A stretch of DNA of 64,000 nt, taken from contig CAXXGA010000002.1 in NCBI GenBank assembly GCA_963678585.2, positions 2,604,001-2,668,000 on the forward strand, read 5' to 3'. Of this stretch, positions 61,097-64,000 are shown piece after piece. A program made the translations under genes and the position numbers. The DNA is from Breoghania sp963678585 (GTDB lineage: Bacteria > Pseudomonadota > Alphaproteobacteria > Rhizobiales > Stappiaceae). The notes under the pieces were generated by a model that did not search any database, was not told the DNA's origin, and was given only the letters and a program-made list of their open reading frames with translations. Numbering within the stretch: position 1 is the first letter of the stretch; each line of letters begins with the position of its first letter.

Positions 61097-62230
61097 CTAT
61101 TTCGAAGCGCGCACCAGCGCTTCAAGCAGCGCGAAGTCGCCGGTATCGAGGAAGATGTTCAGAGCCTCGCGATAGGGCTCGATATCGAACTTGTTCTCTT
61201 CCAGCCACTTCGCGTTGTAATAGGTGTCCTCGTAACGCGCGCCGCTGTCGCAGATGACGGAGACCAACGAGCCTTCGCGGTTTTCGCGCATCATCTGCCC
61301 GGCCACCCAGCACAGACCGAAGAAATTCGTGCCCGTGGAGCCGCCGACCCGGCGGAAGATGCGTTCCGACAGCACATGCATGGCCGCAAGCGAGGCCGCG
61401 TCGGGGATCTTGATCATGTGATCGATGACCGACGGCAGGAAGGAGGGTTCCACCCGCGGACGCCCGATGCCCTCGATGCGCGAACTCGCCTCGCAGGTCT
61501 TGTTGCGATCGCCGGTGCGGTAGCCGTCATAGAAGACGGAATTTTCGACATCCACCACGCAAAGCCGCGTGTGCAGGCCGCGATAGCGCAGGTAACGCCC
61601 GATGGTCGCCGAGGTGCCGCCTGTACCCGCGCACATCACCACCCATTCGGGAACCGGATGCACCTCAAGCTCCATCTGGCTGAAGATGCTCTCGGCAATG
61701 TTGTTGTTGCCGCGCCAGTCGGTCGCCCGTTCCGCATAGGTGAACTGGTTGAGATAGTGCCCGTTGGTTTCTTCCGTGATCTGACGCGCCGCGTCATAGA
61801 TCTCGCAAGCCCGGTCCACGAAATGGCATTTGCCGCCGAAGCGTTCGATCTCGGCGATCTTCTGACGCGAAGTGTCCTTCGTCATCACCGCCACGAAAGG
61901 AAGCTCGAGCAGATGCGCGAAATAGGCCTCCGACACGGCCGTGGAACCGGACGAGGCTTCCACCAGCGTCGTACCCTGCCGGATCAGGCCGTTGCAGATG
62001 CCATAGAGCACCAGCGAGCGGGCGAGGCGATGCTTGAGGCTGCCGGTGGGATGCGTGCTCTCGTCCTTCAGATAGAAGGAAATGCCGCCGAGGCCGGGAA
62101 ATACCGGGTTGATCAGATGCGTGTCGGCGGAGCGTCTCGCGTCGCCCTGAAGCAGGTTGACGGCATCGCGCGCCCAGGCGCGTTCCGCACAATCGGGAAG
62201 CGGGAGGCATTCGGGAGAGAGCGGTTTCAT
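61097..62230 (-). CDS. PLP-dependent cysteine synthase/cysteine desulfhydrase-like protein (Cds1 type)
   Basis: A 377-residue fold-type II PLP enzyme. The PLP lysine is K66 (STHPTGSLKHRLA), the substrate loop EASSGSTAVSEAYFA and the phosphate-binding glycine loop CAGTGGTSATIGRYL. The style resembles the Cds1 cysteine desulfhydrase branch rather than CysK. It may degrade L-cysteine to pyruvate, sulfide and ammonia. The ATG at 62230 begins the conserved domain; its ribosome site is weak. It is downstream of the SDR gene on the same strand. Confidence 0.82.
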   Translation of the reverse strand: MKPLSPECLPLPDCAERAWARDAVNLLQGDARRSADTHLINPVFPGLGGISFYLKDESTHPTGSLKHRLARSLVLYGICNGLIRQGTTLVEASSGSTAVSEAYFAHLLELPFVAVMTKDTSRQKIAEIERFGGKCHFVDRACEIYDAARQITEETNGHYLNQFTYAERATDWRGNNNIAESIFSQMELEVHPVPEWVVMCAGTGGTSATIGRYLRYRGLHTRLCVVDVENSVFYDGYRTGDRNKTCEASSRIEGIGRPRVEPSFLPSVIDHMIKIPDAASLAAMHVLSERIFRRVGGSTGTNFFGLCWVAGQMMRENREGSLVSVICDSGARYEDTYYNAKWLEENKFDIEPYREALNIFLDTGDFALLEALVRASK

Positions 62231-62396
62231 AGTGTGTCTTTCTTTTTGGATGGCCGTCTCCTCCGAACGAGCCGTCTCATTCCATCGTCTTGCCAAAAAA
62301 GAACCATCGCGCAGCGGTTGCGCGCCGGTCGGCGATAGCGGCGAAACAACCATTCATGACGCCGATACGCATTGACGTTCTTCAACCTGTGGTGGG

Positions 62397-63179
62397 TCAG
62401 AACGTCCCGGGATAGCTCCCGCCGTCGATCAGCAGGCTCTGACCCGTGATAAATCCTGCATTTTCCCCACACAGGAACGCGAAATAGGCTCCGATCTCCT
62501 CCGGCCGCCCGTAACGGCCAGCCGGGTTGGCCGCTGCACGCGCCGCCCAGATCTCGTCGAAGCTCTGCGTGGAGCCGTCCTTGATCATGCCTTCGATATG
62601 CTCGCGCTGGGCGTCGCTGTCGAAAATGCCGGGAAGCAGGTTGTTGATCGTCACGTTGCAGCGCACCGTCTGGCGGGCAAGCCCGGCGGTAAAGCCGACA
62701 AGGCCGGACCGCGCGCCGTTGGAAAGCCCCAGTTCGTTTTGCGGGATCTTCACGCTGCGCGAGACGATGTTGACGATGCGCCCGAAGCCGCGCTCCATCA
62801 TGCCGTCCACAACCGCCCGCATCATCATGATCGGCGGTAGCATCATCAGGTCGATGGCCTCGATCCATTCCTTGCGGTCCCAGTCGCGGAAATCGCCGGG
62901 AAGCTTGCCGCCCGCGTTGTTCAACACGATGTCGGGATCGGGACAGGCCTCGAGAACCGCCGCGCGGCCTTCCTCGGTGGAAACGTCGGCGGCAACTGTC
63001 GTCACCTTGACGCCGGTCTCCGCCCGGATCGCGTCTGCGGTTTCCTCAAGCGTCGTCCGGTTGCGCGCCACCAGCGTGACGTCGACGCCCTCGCGCGCCA
63101 CGGCGAACGCGCAGGCGCGTCCCATTCCCTTGCTCGAACCGGTCAACAGAGCCTTGCGGCCGCGAATTCCAAGATCCAT
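62397..63179 (-). CDS. SDR-family oxidoreductase lacking the usual Tyr-Lys pair
   Basis: A 260-residue Rossmann protein. The cofactor loop is TGSSKGMGRACA and NNAG is at residues 87-90. The catalytic Ser is S140, but the positions where Tyr and Lys of YxxxK belong are S153 and R157 (LGLSNGARSGL). The C-terminus (FITGQSLLIDGGSYPG) is normal. It may use a different mechanism or bind without reducing. It lies 32 bases after a molybdoenzyme gene and 166 before the Cds1-like gene on one strand. Confidence 0.85.
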   Translation of the reverse strand: MDLGIRGRKALLTGSSKGMGRACAFAVAREGVDVTLVARNRTTLEETADAIRAETGVKVTTVAADVSTEEGRAAVLEACPDPDIVLNNAGGKLPGDFRDWDRKEWIEAIDLMMLPPIMMMRAVVDGMMERGFGRIVNIVSRSVKIPQNELGLSNGARSGLVGFTAGLARQTVRCNVTINNLLPGIFDSDAQREHIEGMIKDGSTQSFDEIWAARAAANPAGRYGRPEEIGAYFAFLCGENAGFITGQSLLIDGGSYPGTF

Positions 63180-63211
63180 CAGTGTTCCTTTCGCGAGGGC
63201 CCCTCGGGGTC

Positions 63212-64000
63212 TCAGGCGGGCTTCCCCGCCCCTTCGATGCGTACCAGTGCGCTCAGCGCCGCGCAGGCCTGAGCGAGTTTCGATGTGCGCCGATCGGCTG
63301 TCAGCACATTCGGATTTCCGTTCTGTTCGACACCGTCCGCACCGGGCTCAAACCATGCCCCCGTCGGCATGACGAGAACACCCGGCCTCAGACTGTCGTC
63401 GATATGGGCAAGGCCGAGACAGCTCCCGCGGGCATTCCACAATCTGACGCGCTGGCCTTCGGAAATCCTGCGTTTTTCGGCATCTTGCGGGTTGATGCGG
63501 ACCCGTGCCGGACCGGCCTTTTCATGGGCCTGATAAAGCTGGCTGTGGAGCTGCTTGGCGGGCTGGTTGGTGACGAGATGAAGCTCGTCCTCCGCCGCCG
63601 CGCCCAGCCATTCCGCAGGCTCCAGCCATGTGGCGTGCGGCGGGCAGTCGTCATAGGCAAAGCCGGCGATAGTTTCGGAATAAAGCTCGATCCGGCCCGA
63701 CGGTGTCGCCAGCGGATGGGCATCCGGATCGGTGCGGAAATCGGACAGCAGAACCTCCGGCTCGTCGGGCAGCGGAACGCTCCACATGCCTTGCGCCCAA
63801 AGCATCTCGAAATCGGGAACGACCACGCCTTCGCGCGAACCCCGCTCCTCAGAGCCATGCCAGAGCCTTTTCAGCCAACCGGCCTCATCGAGCCCCTCAT
63901 CATATGCGGCCCGGCACCCGAGGCGGTCGGCCAGCGCACAGAAGATATCGAAATCGTTGCGCGCCTCGCCCACCGGCTCGATCAGCTTCGGCATGGCGAA
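63212..64000 (-). CDS. C-terminal part of a DMSO-reductase-family molybdoenzyme (BisC/TorA type), cut by the window edge
   Basis: The frame is open to the right edge, giving 262 residues plus the stop. The end of the catalytic part shows MPKLIEPVGEARNDFDIFCAL, here seen as LIEPVGEARNDFDIF, and TPSGRIELYSE. The molybdopterin-dinucleotide-binding domain follows (LHLVTNQPAKQLHSQL, RINPQDAEKRRISEGQRVRL, GVEQNGNPNVLTAD). Members reduce S- or N-oxides such as biotin sulfoxide or TMAO. The N-terminal part lies outside the window. Confidence 0.88.
   Translation of the reverse strand, partial: FAMPKLIEPVGEARNDFDIFCALADRLGCRAAYDEGLDEAGWLKRLWHGSEERGSREGVVVPDFEMLWAQGMWSVPLPDEPEVLLSDFRTDPDAHPLATPSGRIELYSETIAGFAYDDCPPHATWLEPAEWLGAAAEDELHLVTNQPAKQLHSQLYQAHEKAGPARVRINPQDAEKRRISEGQRVRLWNARGSCLGLAHIDDSLRPGVLVMPTGAWFEPGADGVEQNGNPNVLTADRRTSKLAQACAALSALVRIEGAGKPA

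Noticed and set aside
1..64000. CRISPR arrays, insertion sequences, prophage, tRNA or rRNA genes
   Set aside because: No regularly spaced repeats, transposase or integrase genes, or tRNA-like folds were found on reading both strands; small tRNA-like elements cannot be fully excluded without a scan.

Overview
The window is a GC-rich, gene-dense piece of bacterial chromosome. It looks like an alphaproteobacterium, most likely a heterotroph of the Hyphomicrobiales/Rhodobacterales type. That assignment is an inference from protein style, the TRAP and ABC transporter load, GntR-FCD/IclR/LysR regulation and GTG/ATGA-coupled operons; no rRNA or other marker gene is present. I found no tRNA, rRNA, CRISPR array, insertion sequence, phage gene or integrase. 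Almost every gene belongs to carbon or nitrogen uptake and catabolism.

Layout. 0.1-5 kb: a TRAP transporter (dctMQP, minus strand) diverges from a GntR regulator and a PuuE-type deacetylase, with two matching palindromic operators between them. 5.4-8.1 kb: an IorAB-type molybdenum hydroxylase. 8.7-10.1 kb: an isolated atoDA-type CoA-transferase behind an AT-rich region with a perfect 16-bp inverted repeat. 10.9-13.5 kb: metNIQ. 13.7-14.9 kb: a secreted glycerophosphodiesterase. 15.6-18.9 kb: pyruvate formate-lyase and its activase. 19.0-21.9 kb: otnK, otnI and a convergent Asp/Glu/hydantoin racemase-family gene. 22.0-27.4 kb (minus): IclR, an amino-acid ABC transporter, hutG and hutF. 27.8-30.6 kb: a peptidoglycan-binding-domain protein and a convergent 2-hydroxyacid dehydrogenase.

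30.8-43.3 kb is one long operon: Dpp-type ABC transporter (fused ATPase), class III transaminase, amidase, hydroxylysine-kinase-like enzyme, phospho-lyase-like class III enzyme, GntR and an M20 carbamoylase. It reads as uptake and stepwise dismantling of an unidentified amine or amide, with a phosphorylation/phospho-lyase step like that of animal hydroxylysine breakdown.

43.3-49.7 kb (minus) is a biotin-independent malonate decarboxylase (mdcACDE) and malonate transporter (madLM) cluster. It ends in a HutP-family protein, an RNA-binding antiterminator family known from Bacillus histidine operons. Between mdcE and madL is a 489-bp gap with two adjacent perfect hairpins. This is the most unusual part of the window. 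The genes that make and attach the decarboxylase prosthetic group (mdcB, mdcG) and the transacylase mdcH are not in the window.

50.8-60.9 kb: a LysR regulator diverges from a CitMHS-family transporter that heads a plus-strand cluster: AtuA-like protein split in two genes, CoA-transferase A and B, an unknown 94-residue protein, thiolase, MaoC-Pta fusion and acetate kinase. Together these would import a carboxylate, activate it to a CoA thioester, cleave it to acetyl-CoA and make ATP through acetyl phosphate. The substrate is not identifiable. 61.1-64 kb (minus): a Cds1-like PLP enzyme, an SDR lacking the usual Tyr/Lys, and the 3' end of a DMSO-reductase-family molybdoenzyme cut by the window edge.
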